Source of the DNA: CALGLS01 sp047626155
GTDB taxonomy: Bacteria; Bacteroidota; Bacteroidia; Chitinophagales; Saprospiraceae
Direction of reading: 5' to 3'
Assembly (NCBI GenBank): GCA_047626155.1
Contig: JBLHRR010000123.1
Span: forward strand, 1-17,108
DNA: 17,108 bases
Shown: positions 1-8,529 of the stretch, one piece after another
Layout of the letters: each line of letters starts with the position of its first letter
How positions within the stretch are numbered: position 1 is the stretch's first letter
Program-made: the position numbers and the translations under genes
Notes under the pieces: model-generated
What the model was told of the DNA's origin: nothing
Database searches by the model: none
The model's input: only the letters and a program-made list of their open reading frames with translations

Positions 1-68
1 CAAGGGACGATTTGCTAGATTTTCAAATCCTGAGCTTGCCGAACGGAAGGTGCGAGCGAGTCAAAAAA

Positions 69-124
69 GGAAGAACACCCGCCTGTCATTCCGAGCGAGT
101 GACGATAGGAACGAGTCGAGAAAT
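69..124 (+). repeat. Dispersed intergenic repeat, copy 1
   Basis: A 56-bp stretch running from GGAAGAACAC through CATTCCGAGCGAG to CGAGTCGAGAAAT. It has a clear relative on the opposite strand at 10516-10571, also 56 bp, with about three quarters of positions alike when one gap is allowed on each side, and a shortened relative at 10466-10494. It contains no ORF of its own. Its last base touches the inferred original stop codon (124-126, minus) of the decayed T9SS gene. Short intergenic repeats of this type are common in Bacteroidota genomes; the function is unknown. Confidence 0.6.
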
Positions 125-971
125 TATTCCACCACCACCTTCCCTGAAGCCACTTCCCCAGCCTCATTCCGCAAAAACCAAAAATACCCCCCCCGCATCC
201 ATCCCTCTCTCTAAAGCAACACGCAACTGTCGCTCTCCCTTCACCGACTGAGACGAAACCTCCCGCCCCAAAACATCATATAACAATGGTTCTCCATCAA
301 CCCCTTTCCCTAATTCCATTTCCAAAACACCACCCCTCTTCACCGGATTCGGATACAACAACACCTCAAAATCCGCCGCCTTCACCTCCGGCAACAAACT
401 ACTCGTCAAGACAATAGCTATTGTACTATCGCAAGGATAAGTGGGCGTAACACCAAGACGATAATTTGGAAAATAAGGGATGGCACGGAAGTTTGTAAAA
501 GGAAGTTCAAAACTATGCTGGCGGAAATCACAGGCCAGCCCCGGCTCATCAGGCTGATTGATGACATGCCAAGAATAATGACCAGAACCGGTGTAACCAG
601 CTAAGGGACATTGATTAGCTATAGCTTGTAAAGCCACGAATTGGACATCATCTGGCTCCACACCTACTGCTAAAATTTTAAGCAATATATCGGTCACTGT
701 TTTCTAGTTGGTTTCATAAATAGCAGTGGTGCTTATCGCTTGATTGTTCGAAATTACTTGTAGGGGTCGCAGCAAGCTTATCGGTCTCTAGTTGCTTATA
801 AATTGTTTGAGCATTGGAGTTCGCTTGCTCCCGTTCAAGTTGTAAAGTTATTTTATCATTAGTCAACAGATTTATCTCGGCCGGATCAGTCGTTTCGTTT
901 AGCAAACTGTCTTTTAAGCCTCCTGCATAATGTAATGCCGCATTAAATCCATCAAGTGATTGCATTTTCAT
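124..971 (-). pseudogene. Decayed C-terminal part of a type IX secreted surface protein
   Basis: The longest uninterrupted piece is 164-697 (177 codons, GTG-initiated if translated). It carries the T9SS tail signatures QCPLAG (residues 30-34), VINQPDEPGLACDF (45-58), the FPNYRLG block (76-82) and a type A sorting domain starting at LYPNPV (114-119) with YDVLGREV. Three lesions are visible. In a run of eight C on the plus strand (187-194), removing one base restores the family's usual ending, NEAGEVASGKVVVE, with a TAA stop at 124-126. A TAG codon (704-706) interrupts a frame reading AIYETN-stop-KTVTDILLK. One extra base in GGGG (762-765) separates that frame from the next segment, 714-971 (85 codons, polar, helix-prone, including KITLQLEREQ and QLETDKLAA). 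No signal peptide or N-terminal domain lies upstream of 971, so the gene is also truncated. It could instead be a real gene with sequencing errors in homopolymers, but the nonsense codon and missing N-terminus argue against that. Confidence 0.65.
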
Positions 972-1380
972 AAAAATTTGGATTTAAATGTGAATGGATT
1001 TAGAATACCCTTATCCCTAAGAAAGATGCGATTTAACTACTAGCTTTTTGATCTTTCCAGTGTTTTCTTGAAAGCAAAATTAAATCAAACCTATAAGAAA
1101 TGGTGTATAAAACTCAAGAGAGAGGCAGTCACTTGTAAGTAATTAACAATAGAAGTTGTCTAAAGATCGGCCATCTACTACAAAGCAGTGAATCCAAGGA
1201 TGCGGCATATCCCCCAAAGATCGAAGATCCCAGGGAGATATGTCATACCAAAAGAGGAACAAATCGCTATACGTTTGATACTATTGATCGTTTTATTTAA
1301 ACTGCAGATATGCCATATTCTTCCTACACTTTCCCCACTCAATAACATAACATATCTAAATTATATCCATACCAAAATCA
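972..1380. other. Gene-free spacer with a hairpin
   Basis: No convincing coding sequence lies between the decayed T9SS gene and the end of the macroglobulin gene, both on the minus strand. The only structure seen is an imperfect inverted repeat: 1204-1215 (GGCATATCCCCC) pairs with 1233-1244 (GGGAGATATGTC) with one mismatch and one G-T pair. Its 17-nt loop contains GATCGAAGATC, which can pair on itself. A similar GATATGCCATA recurs near 1307. On the plus strand a TACGTTTG at 1270-1277 matches the Bacteroidota -7 consensus but leads to no gene. No U-tract terminator for the macroglobulin gene is visible. Confidence 0.35.
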
Positions 1381-4300
1381 TCATATCCCCTCCTCCCCCA
1401 ACACATTCACCCACTTACCACCATTCCGCGCAAACACACTGTTATCATACATCGCGGCACAACTCACCGTTGGCAAATAATACTTCCCAGTATAAGCCGC
1501 ATTGAGCTGAACTCGACTCGTAAACGTCTCGCCTTTCTTCAAATCAAAAAACACATTAACCCGATCATCGCGCATATCCAAGTATGTCGGCGCGGAAGTC
1601 ATTGGAGCACCATTAATACCATCCATTCTAGGATTATGAATTTCCCAACCTGCGGGAAAGACCTGTGTAAGGGCCATCTCCCGATAAGTGCCTGTAGAGC
1701 CACCCGGATGAGTGACGCGAACCTCCGCAATGAAATCCATTCCTTGCTGGATGCTGCCTGGATCTAGCGTTTTCCCATCTGTCGTTTTATAAGTCACTTG
1801 CATTTTTAGATTCTCTGATTTACTTACGGCATCACCAATCAGCGGTTGTCCAGTATTCACCAAGCGAACAAATAATTGATGATTGTTCTTATTCGTCAAG
1901 TTGACTTTTTGTTCCCCTTCTCCATTTACCGGGATTTTGATTTGCATCATTGGACTCGCACAACTTGCATTTTGAGCAGCGTTTCCATTTACAGAAAAAG
2001 CAAACTCAAAAGGAACACTGGCGTCTTCCGCTCCAACATGTTTGGCAATGGCCATCAGGCAAAAGGAAACGGTTTGGGTGCTGTACCATTGATCGTCTGA
2101 CAACTGACGGGCCATGGTTTTTAAAAGCGCATTAGCTTCTTCTTTTTTGTTCAATAAAGAGAGCGTCTCCAAAACCATTGCCTCATCTCTCAGACCAGAA
2201 CCATAAGTCCCAGACATTTCCCGGTAGGCACTAAATGTTTTCGACAATCCTTTTACAAGTCTTTCGGATACCTCTGGTTTTCCAGCTACCGCGTATGCCG
2301 CTGCCAATCGCCATTTGGTGGCTTCTGTTAGGTTTTTCTGTTCGAGCATTCTGTTCATTGCGCCCCATTCTGGAGATTCTGCAAGTGCTAAAGTGTACAA
2401 TCTATAAGCTTGCGTCAACTCCCAACCTCTGTTTCTAAAATAGCGGTAGCGTTCATTTTCGTAGCCTTTTGGAATCCATTCTTTAGCTAATCTCTTCTGA
2501 CCTTTCAACCAACGTTTCTTCATATTTATCGGTAAGGTATAGCCTTGCTTTTCAGCTTCCAAGATAAAATGTCCGGCGTAATTATTTCCCCAACTGTCAT
2601 AACTGGATTGTCCTGGCCAGTAGCTAAAACTACCATTCCCCAATTGGAAGGTCTTCAACTTATCCAATGTAGCCTTAATGTTGGATTCTACTTCTCTTTT
2701 TTGCTCCGCATCCATTGGTAATAGGTTTTTCACAAATAACTGCGGAAAACCAGAAGAGGTCGTTTGCTCCAAACAGCCGTATGGGTAACGGATCAAGTAA
2801 TCTAATCTTTTTTCTAAGTTTATAGCTGGGATACGACTGACCTCTAACACTGCGGAGTTGGTTCCCTCCGTTCCAACTGCCTTGAAATTAATATTCTCCG
2901 ATTCTCCACTGGCGACTTCCTCATCAAAGGATTCGGAGACAAAAGGATTTGGGTTTCTGACTTGGATTTCTATTTCCTGTGTGGCAATTTCTCCACCACC
3001 TTCAGCAGTTACAATGAACTTCGCAACTCCAGAGCGGCTCCCCACACGGAGGTCGAAGTTGACCATCTGATCACCCATTGCGTTGAAGCTCAAGCTTTGG
3101 CTTTGACCATTTGTAAAGTTCACCAATCCTGATTTTTCCTGAACGGAGACATTTACGTTTTTGACTTTTTTCTCCATAGCGAAGACATTGACCGGAAGTT
3201 GTAGTACTTCTGTTGGGCCAAGTATTCGAGGTAAGGTCGCTAGTAACATCAATGGTTTTCTGACGGGTATCGTTTTCTCAAAATTGCCATATGCGCCATT
3301 ACCGGAAGCAACCACCATGGCTCGGACAGAACCTACGTAGTTTGGCATTTCTAATTGGTGTGTTACCGATTCACCAGGAGCAAGATAAAACGGTCCCAAA
3401 TGCAAGATCACAGGTCTAAACCGGTTTGCCTTTTTAGCCTTAGCTTTATTCAATTCTGCCACATCTCCACCTATGCTAAATATTCGTTCCAACTGACCAC
3501 CATACGCCCCAAGAACGTGGTCATAAACATCCCAGGTTTTGACACCCAAAGCTTCCTTAGCGAAGAATGCATCCCAGGGGTTTGGACTCTTGAAATTGGT
3601 GAGATCCAACAAGCCATCATCTACAATCGCGATGGTGTAAGCCATTTCTTTCCCATTCTTTTCAGATACGCTTAGCGCAAAATTTTCTTTAGGTTTTAAG
3701 ACGGCTGGCATTTCCAACTCAGGAGACAAACGCGTGGCAGGATCTTCTATTTTTATTGGTACTAAACCATACATTCTTATCGGTAAATCGTTTTCCTTTT
3801 TCTCATGCGGCTGCATCAGAGACACATGTGCATATATTGTTGGAGACATTTCTTTAGTGGCTCTAAAAGAAAAGGTATTCGTTCCTGCCTTTGTATCTTT
3901 CCAATAAGTTTCAATTACTTTTTCACCGCTTTCCAAAGAGATCAGACAGCGGCCTTTCTCTCCTCCAGGAATCGTCAGTGTCACCTCCTCTCCTACTTCA
4001 TACATATCCTTACCCAACTGAACGGTCAACATCGCAGCCGCATCTCGGTTTTGTCCTTTGTCTCCGTAAGGATAGCCAGCGTAGAAAAAATCTCCAGAGC
4101 AATGCCCTGTTTTTTCATCGCACACTCGTACCAGATAACGTCCCCATCTCTCTATTTCCACGGGCCATTGAATCTGCCCTTTCGCATTGGTAGTCAGGGT
4201 TTTAGTCTCCATAGCCCCCATGTGGTTACTATTGTTATACTGAGATAAATTTTCGTTATCTCTGTCCCACCACCATCGCCAATTGACGCGATACAAGCCA

Positions 4301-6972
4301 ACTTCCAATTTTTGATTTGCTTGCGGCTTTCCATCCTTATCCACTAAAACAAAATCAATATCTGCTTTTTGACCTATGTCTAATCGCTTTTCCCCGTACT
4401 CATTTTCAGGAAGAAATACACCAGCATATTGTTCATACGGATAGTAAGGAACTTGCATCGTAGCAGTACTAAAGTCCCCTCCTTTTTCAAAAGTTCGTGT
4501 TTTGATATTGGCTTGTAAGAGTCCCGCTGCTCGCTTATTCGTATTCAGTGTATAAGAGAAAGAAGCTTCTCCATTTTCGTCTAACGTTCCATCAAAAATG
4601 ACTTTTGGCTCGGTGTAAAATTCCTTAGTCGGATCGTCAAATTCGTATTCTTTGAATTTTGCAAAACTAGTGTTAACTGCTTTTAATTCCAGCTCTGATT
4701 TAACTTTCAAGTTTCGGGCAGCAGCGCCATGCAACCATTTTACAGTCAGATCTGCGTTCAAGTCCCCATTAGATTCATAGATCTTTTCTTCACCCAACTC
4801 CAATTCTACTTTCAGTCGATTTGGCTTGACCGTTTCTATTTTTAATGACTTCCTGAACACGGCTCCACCGATGGTAACCACTGCCTGCCAATCGCCTGTT
4901 GGTGCATCCGCGCTTGTAGCAGTATGTAACGGGTACACCTTGTTGACATTTACGCCCGTATTTCGTTTTTCCTGCAATTGCCCCCTCGGATCATACAATT
5001 CAAACTGAATGGGATGATCGTCCGGCATGTTCCCACTTTCCAGTACAAAATGGAGGAACAAAGAATCCCCTGGTCGCCACACACCCCGCTCGCCATATAA
5101 GTATCCTTTCATTCCTTTTTGGCGCTCAACGCCTTCTACATCAAAACGACTTAGGGACAGAGAATAACCATCTGTCATTCTTAAATATCCTTTCTGTAAT
5201 CCGTTTTCTGCGACGACCAAATGTGCTTCTATTTCTAAATCTACTTGAGCCACACCATCTCCATCTGTTGTCATCGTATGGATCAGCTGGTTTTGTTTAT
5301 TGAAAAAATCCAGTTGCACATGCGGTATCGGCTTAGCAGTTCTGATGTCAGAAACGGTCAATAACATAGAGCCATCTCGCCCTTTTTTGGCGATGATTCC
5401 GAGGTTAGACATCAGTACATTTCGGCGAACGAAATTTTGATAACGATAGAACGCCGGATAGCAAGGATTCTCCTGATGTGCCCAACGATATCCGGGATAG
5501 CCATAGTAGCTGTTATCCCAAATAGATCTAATTTCACCATTTTCTAAATCGCCTCCTTCCTCTTCTGTCAACGACATTTGTGATGCATCACCTGCAGAAC
5601 CTCCATTATTGCAGTTGAATAAGGAATAGTTTTGTTGGAACCCGATCCGAATTTGATAAATGGCATGTGGATCTTCTAAAATCAATTTTTCTAAATCAAC
5701 TGCATAATGAGACCAGATTAATGGATTGGCAGTAGCCGATAAATCTTTAAGGTCAATTCTCTCTTGATAAATAACAGTACCCACTCGTTCGAGTTCTTCA
5801 TTTTGATCCAGCTCATTGACTTGCAGGTATTGCAGAATGTTATTGTTGTGAATTTTAAATATTTCTAAATCTATCGCCTCTAAGGCAATGGCTTCAAAAG
5901 GAAATATCAGTCCTTTTGAGCTGGGCATGATTACTCCGTTTCCACTTAGGCGAACTTCTGGTTTTGGGCTTTCAAAAAAGACTTCTAAAGTAGAGGCCTC
6001 TGCCATAGACACATTATTGATGTTCTTAATTCCTCTATTGGCAATGACTGTTTGTTCACCAGTCATCATTTGAGATGGGTAAACCCGAATTCGGTTTCCA
6101 TCAATATCGGTCCGCATTCGTCCATAATTATTAGGGAACTCTATCAACCCTTTCAGATCTTGGTCAGCTAAAAGGGGATCAGAAAAAGTAAGAATGACAT
6201 AGGGCTCTGCCTGTTGTATTATTTTAGCATCCAACAAAGAGAAATCATTTAAAGCCGGAATTTTAACGGAAGACATTCCTTTGTAAGTAATTCCCATTGG
6301 CTCGCCATCCCAAGTCAAGTCAACAGTAGAAGCAATGTTAGAACGTCGTACTTCTTCAATGGTGAAATAATGATTTCTCCCATTATGCGTCCATTTAATG
6401 GGCCGACGTGCCTTGCCTTGCTTTGCCTCCAACAATCTTTCCACGCTGGCATCTTCTACCGATTCAGAAAAGTATAACTTACCTCGAATGTTTTGTTGAG
6501 AAAGATCAGAGACATCCACAGCTTCCAAGCCATCCACTATCACTTCAAAAAACACCTCTCTGATTTGCACATTGAATTCAAAGCGTTTTGCCTCGGTTGG
6601 CACTTCCTCAAAGAGCCGATCAAGGTCGATGGTCACCAGGTATTGCTTGCCGTATTCGTAATCTTCTTCTGGTTCAAACACAAGGCTGTTATCGGCTGTC
6701 CAACTGGCCGTTCCTTTGATGGCTGGCCGAATGGCAAAAACGCCTGAAGCGGCGGCAGTTCCAATTTTATCGGAGCTTACCACTGGCTTTGTGAAGCGTA
6801 CTTTAATCGGATCAGATTGAGAAATCGTTCCGGAGCTATGGGCATGAATGTAGGCGAATACCTTATCAGACATGACCTTCGCACGAGGAGCGTCTGGTTT
6901 CTTACAGGAGGTCGTAAAAAGTACTATTCCGCACAGGAACAAGAAGAGATAACTTGGTTTTAGGTAGCGCAT
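1381..6972 (-). CDS. Alpha-2-macroglobulin family lipoprotein with thioester
   Basis: A 1863-residue bacterial alpha-2-macroglobulin, a family that traps proteases through a thioester revealed when its bait region is cut. Residues 1-22 are a lipoprotein signal ending in the lipobox TTSC, so Cys23 is the likely lipidated residue and the protein should be anchored in the envelope. Domains, by approximate residue: N-terminal macroglobulin-like repeats to about 600; an MG2 domain opening with YLYGERGVWRPGDS near 617; the bait-containing A2M_N_2 region near 975-1150; the central A2M domain near 1180-1265 (RFRPVILHLGPF); and a thioester domain from about 1385 in which Cys1400-Leu-Glu-Gln1403 (within YPYGCLEQTTS) is intact. 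C-terminal macroglobulin domains follow. The ATG at 6970-6972 gives a complete signal peptide. The usual bacterial partner, pbpC (penicillin-binding protein 1C), is on neither side here. Family assignment is firm; the protease-trap role is inferred. Confidence 0.93.
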   Translation of the reverse strand: MRYLKPSYLFLFLCGIVLFTTSCKKPDAPRAKVMSDKVFAYIHAHSSGTISQSDPIKVRFTKPVVSSDKIGTAAASGVFAIRPAIKGTASWTADNSLVFEPEEDYEYGKQYLVTIDLDRLFEEVPTEAKRFEFNVQIREVFFEVIVDGLEAVDVSDLSQQNIRGKLYFSESVEDASVERLLEAKQGKARRPIKWTHNGRNHYFTIEEVRRSNIASTVDLTWDGEPMGITYKGMSSVKIPALNDFSLLDAKIIQQAEPYVILTFSDPLLADQDLKGLIEFPNNYGRMRTDIDGNRIRVYPSQMMTGEQTVIANRGIKNINNVSMAEASTLEVFFESPKPEVRLSGNGVIMPSSKGLIFPFEAIALEAIDLEIFKIHNNNILQYLQVNELDQNEELERVGTVIYQERIDLKDLSATANPLIWSHYAVDLEKLILEDPHAIYQIRIGFQQNYSLFNCNNGGSAGDASQMSLTEEEGGDLENGEIRSIWDNSYYGYPGYRWAHQENPCYPAFYRYQNFVRRNVLMSNLGIIAKKGRDGSMLLTVSDIRTAKPIPHVQLDFFNKQNQLIHTMTTDGDGVAQVDLEIEAHLVVAENGLQKGYLRMTDGYSLSLSRFDVEGVERQKGMKGYLYGERGVWRPGDSLFLHFVLESGNMPDDHPIQFELYDPRGQLQEKRNTGVNVNKVYPLHTATSADAPTGDWQAVVTIGGAVFRKSLKIETVKPNRLKVELELGEEKIYESNGDLNADLTVKWLHGAAARNLKVKSELELKAVNTSFAKFKEYEFDDPTKEFYTEPKVIFDGTLDENGEASFSYTLNTNKRAAGLLQANIKTRTFEKGGDFSTATMQVPYYPYEQYAGVFLPENEYGEKRLDIGQKADIDFVLVDKDGKPQANQKLEVGLYRVNWRWWWDRDNENLSQYNNSNHMGAMETKTLTTNAKGQIQWPVEIERWGRYLVRVCDEKTGHCSGDFFYAGYPYGDKGQNRDAAAMLTVQLGKDMYEVGEEVTLTIPGGEKGRCLISLESGEKVIETYWKDTKAGTNTFSFRATKEMSPTIYAHVSLMQPHEKKENDLPIRMYGLVPIKIEDPATRLSPELEMPAVLKPKENFALSVSEKNGKEMAYTIAIVDDGLLDLTNFKSPNPWDAFFAKEALGVKTWDVYDHVLGAYGGQLERIFSIGGDVAELNKAKAKKANRFRPVILHLGPFYLAPGESVTHQLEMPNYVGSVRAMVVASGNGAYGNFEKTIPVRKPLMLLATLPRILGPTEVLQLPVNVFAMEKKVKNVNVSVQEKSGLVNFTNGQSQSLSFNAMGDQMVNFDLRVGSRSGVAKFIVTAEGGGEIATQEIEIQVRNPNPFVSESFDEEVASGESENINFKAVGTEGTNSAVLEVSRIPAINLEKRLDYLIRYPYGCLEQTTSSGFPQLFVKNLLPMDAEQKREVESNIKATLDKLKTFQLGNGSFSYWPGQSSYDSWGNNYAGHFILEAEKQGYTLPINMKKRWLKGQKRLAKEWIPKGYENERYRYFRNRGWELTQAYRLYTLALAESPEWGAMNRMLEQKNLTEATKWRLAAAYAVAGKPEVSERLVKGLSKTFSAYREMSGTYGSGLRDEAMVLETLSLLNKKEEANALLKTMARQLSDDQWYSTQTVSFCLMAIAKHVGAEDASVPFEFAFSVNGNAAQNASCASPMMQIKIPVNGEGEQKVNLTNKNNHQLFVRLVNTGQPLIGDAVSKSENLKMQVTYKTTDGKTLDPGSIQQGMDFIAEVRVTHPGGSTGTYREMALTQVFPAGWEIHNPRMDGINGAPMTSAPTYLDMRDDRVNVFFDLKKGETFTSRVQLNAAYTGKYYLPTVSCAAMYDNSVFARNGGKWVNVLGEEGI

Positions 6973-7321
6973 GATTTTTAGATTTTTATGATAGGAGGTG
7001 CAAATTTATGATTTTGGCTGGGAAAAGTGGTTTCTGCCGGGGTTTAGTCTATAATCTTTTCTACTTCCACTCACTATGTGCTGTAATCATGCAGAGAGTG
7101 AGAAAGTGTAGAAGCCACTGAGTTGAACGGGTAAAGTGCAACTTAGTTCTACGCTCTACGCAACCCTCTACGCGATTTTAATAACTGTATTGGCCTGCTT
7201 GATTAAGCACCTACCTAAAAGGCAAGTGAAATAGTAGTTCCATTTAAAGGTATTAAATCTAAAGCTGTGTGCCGTTAATCGACCAAATTTTCGGATATTT
7301 GCAGTTCTAAAACTATTTAGC
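6973..7321. other. Divergent intergenic region, macroglobulin and Lon-domain genes
   Basis: This region should hold both divergent promoters. On the minus strand a TAAATTTG -7 box (7001-7008) is the best candidate. On the plus strand only a weak GATATTTG (7294-7301) is seen before the Lon-domain gene. There is an imperfect inverted repeat (TTCTAC 7059-7064 and CTCAC 7070-7074 against GTGAG 7098-7102 and GTAGAA 7108-7113). TCTACGC occurs three times, at 7148, 7155 and 7167. No credible gene is present. Confidence 0.35.
7001..7008 (-). promoter_or_regulatory. Putative -7 promoter box for the macroglobulin gene
   Basis: Read on the minus strand this is TAAATTTG, an exact match to the Bacteroidota -7 consensus TAnnTTTG, placed 28 bases before the ATG of the macroglobulin gene. 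It would give a short leader of roughly 20 nt. No good -33 TTTG element is visible at the expected distance, so this is a candidate only. Confidence 0.35.
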
Positions 7322-7960
7322 ATGACTGATTTTATCCCACTGTTTCCACTTAACCTAGTCGCCTTTCCGGGCGAGAACCTCAACCTGCACATTTTTGAGC
7401 CAAGATATAAACAACTCGTCCGAGAAGCGGACCAAAACAGAACCACTTTTGGCATCCCTGCTTATCTGGATGAAAAAGTAATGTTATATGCAACCGAAAT
7501 GAAAGTCATAGAAATAAGCGAAGTCTATGAATCAGGCGAAATGGACATTAAAATACGTGGCGTTGGTATTGTAGAAATTACGGAGTTTTTTAAAGAGGTT
7601 CCAAATAAGCTGTATAGCGGCGGAGACATTAAACAGCTGGATTTCAAATCTGGTGACTATGATCCGGTAATAAATACTGTAATTCTCGAATTGGTACAAA
7701 CCTTATTTGGTGTTTTAAAAATCAAAAAAGAGATTCCTAAAAATAAATTGAACTTCAGTTTATATGAGCTGGCCCACCATGTCGGTTTTAACAAGGAGCA
7801 AGAGTATGAATTTTTAACTATGCTGGATCGTGGGGAGAGACAACAATACATGAAGAGGCATTTGGAAGGAATGATCCCAATTGTTGAAGAAGCAGAACGA
7901 TTAAGAAAGCGGGTGGAAATGAATGGGCATTTTAAAGGGGAAATTCCTCCGGAATTTTGA
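7322..7960 (+). CDS. Stand-alone Lon substrate-binding domain protein
   Basis: A 212-residue protein matching the N-terminal substrate-binding domain of Lon protease (PF02190 type) without the AAA+ ATPase or peptidase. The typical opening PLFPLNLVAFPGENLNLHIF lies at residues 5-24, followed by EPRYKQL. The central beta-rich part includes IKIRGVGIVEI, and the second half is helical (YELAHHVGF, then a charged C-terminus). There is no signal peptide, so it is expected to be cytoplasmic. The family's role is not established; binding of protein substrates is inferred from the domain. The ATG at 7322 is the only suitable start, and the upstream sequence is AT-rich without a Shine-Dalgarno motif. 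The next gene begins 47 bases downstream on the same strand, so they may share a transcript. Confidence 0.88.
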   Translation: MTDFIPLFPLNLVAFPGENLNLHIFEPRYKQLVREADQNRTTFGIPAYLDEKVMLYATEMKVIEISEVYESGEMDIKIRGVGIVEITEFFKEVPNKLYSGGDIKQLDFKSGDYDPVINTVILELVQTLFGVLKIKKEIPKNKLNFSLYELAHHVGFNKEQEYEFLTMLDRGERQQYMKRHLEGMIPIVEEAERLRKRVEMNGHFKGEIPPEF

Positions 7961-8007
7961 GAGATGAGATTGTCTAATTAGTGATCATTGCCAATAAAAA
8001 AGATATA

Positions 8008-8448
8008 ATGACATTGAAACACTTATTAATTTTTTTATTCATTCTAATGGTTATGTTTAGTTGTAAAAATAGAACTTACAATTTGCCGGCAAGACAGAGT
8101 TTTTCAAATAATCTTATTTTTCCAGATACAACTTATCAACTAGAACTCACATATATTGGAATGGGTTGTGAATGTCCTCAATGGGCGACAGAAAAGCACA
8201 TCAAGTTATATAACAATCAATCTCATAAGATACCTATGGATTCTATATTTGTGAACATTAGGGAAGAGGAAGGATATGTCCAGAATCCTTTCAAATTGAA
8301 ACCTTGGGTTGAAAGTGATGGGACTTCGAACTCCTTTCTTTTCACAGGCAGGATTTCGGATAACAAGTTTAAATGGCAAGGAGAAGATGGAAAAATTTGG
8401 GAGAATAAAGCTTTTCAATATTCAAAATGTAAATTTGTAAAAAAATAG
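8008..8448 (+). CDS. Small lipoprotein with CxCPxW motif
   Basis: I do not recognise a named family. From the ATG at 8008 the protein is 146 residues, with a lysine-containing N-terminus, a hydrophobic stretch and a lipobox ending VMFSC, making Cys19 the likely lipidated residue. A longer frame opens with GTG at 7981, but that adds nine polar residues in front of the signal and is less likely. The mature part is about 127 residues and contains GMGCECPQWA at 51-60, where two cysteines in CxC spacing are followed by Pro and Trp; this could be a metal or redox site, but that is a guess. The C-terminal half is polar with several aromatic residues (FKWQGEDGKIW). It follows the Lon-domain gene by 47 bases and precedes purK by 81. 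Confidence 0.75.
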   Translation: MTLKHLLIFLFILMVMFSCKNRTYNLPARQSFSNNLIFPDTTYQLELTYIGMGCECPQWATEKHIKLYNNQSHKIPMDSIFVNIREEEGYVQNPFKLKPWVESDGTSNSFLFTGRISDNKFKWQGEDGKIWENKAFQYSKCKFVKK

Positions 8449-8529
8449 AAACGGTCACTAACATAGCTTCCTTCTTAACATCACTTATTCATTGATTTCT
8501 ACTAAATTCGCGGTTTCAAAAAAACAACT

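Noticed and set aside
1..123. 79-codon plus-strand frame at the left edge (12-251)
   Set aside because: It overlaps the repeat and the 3' end of the T9SS remnant on the other strand, and its sequence has no recognisable features.
7941..7957. AAATTCC-TCC-GGAATTT mini hairpin followed by TTT
   Set aside because: It lies inside the last codons of the Lon-domain gene, has a 3-nt loop and only a very short T-run, so it is weak as a terminator.
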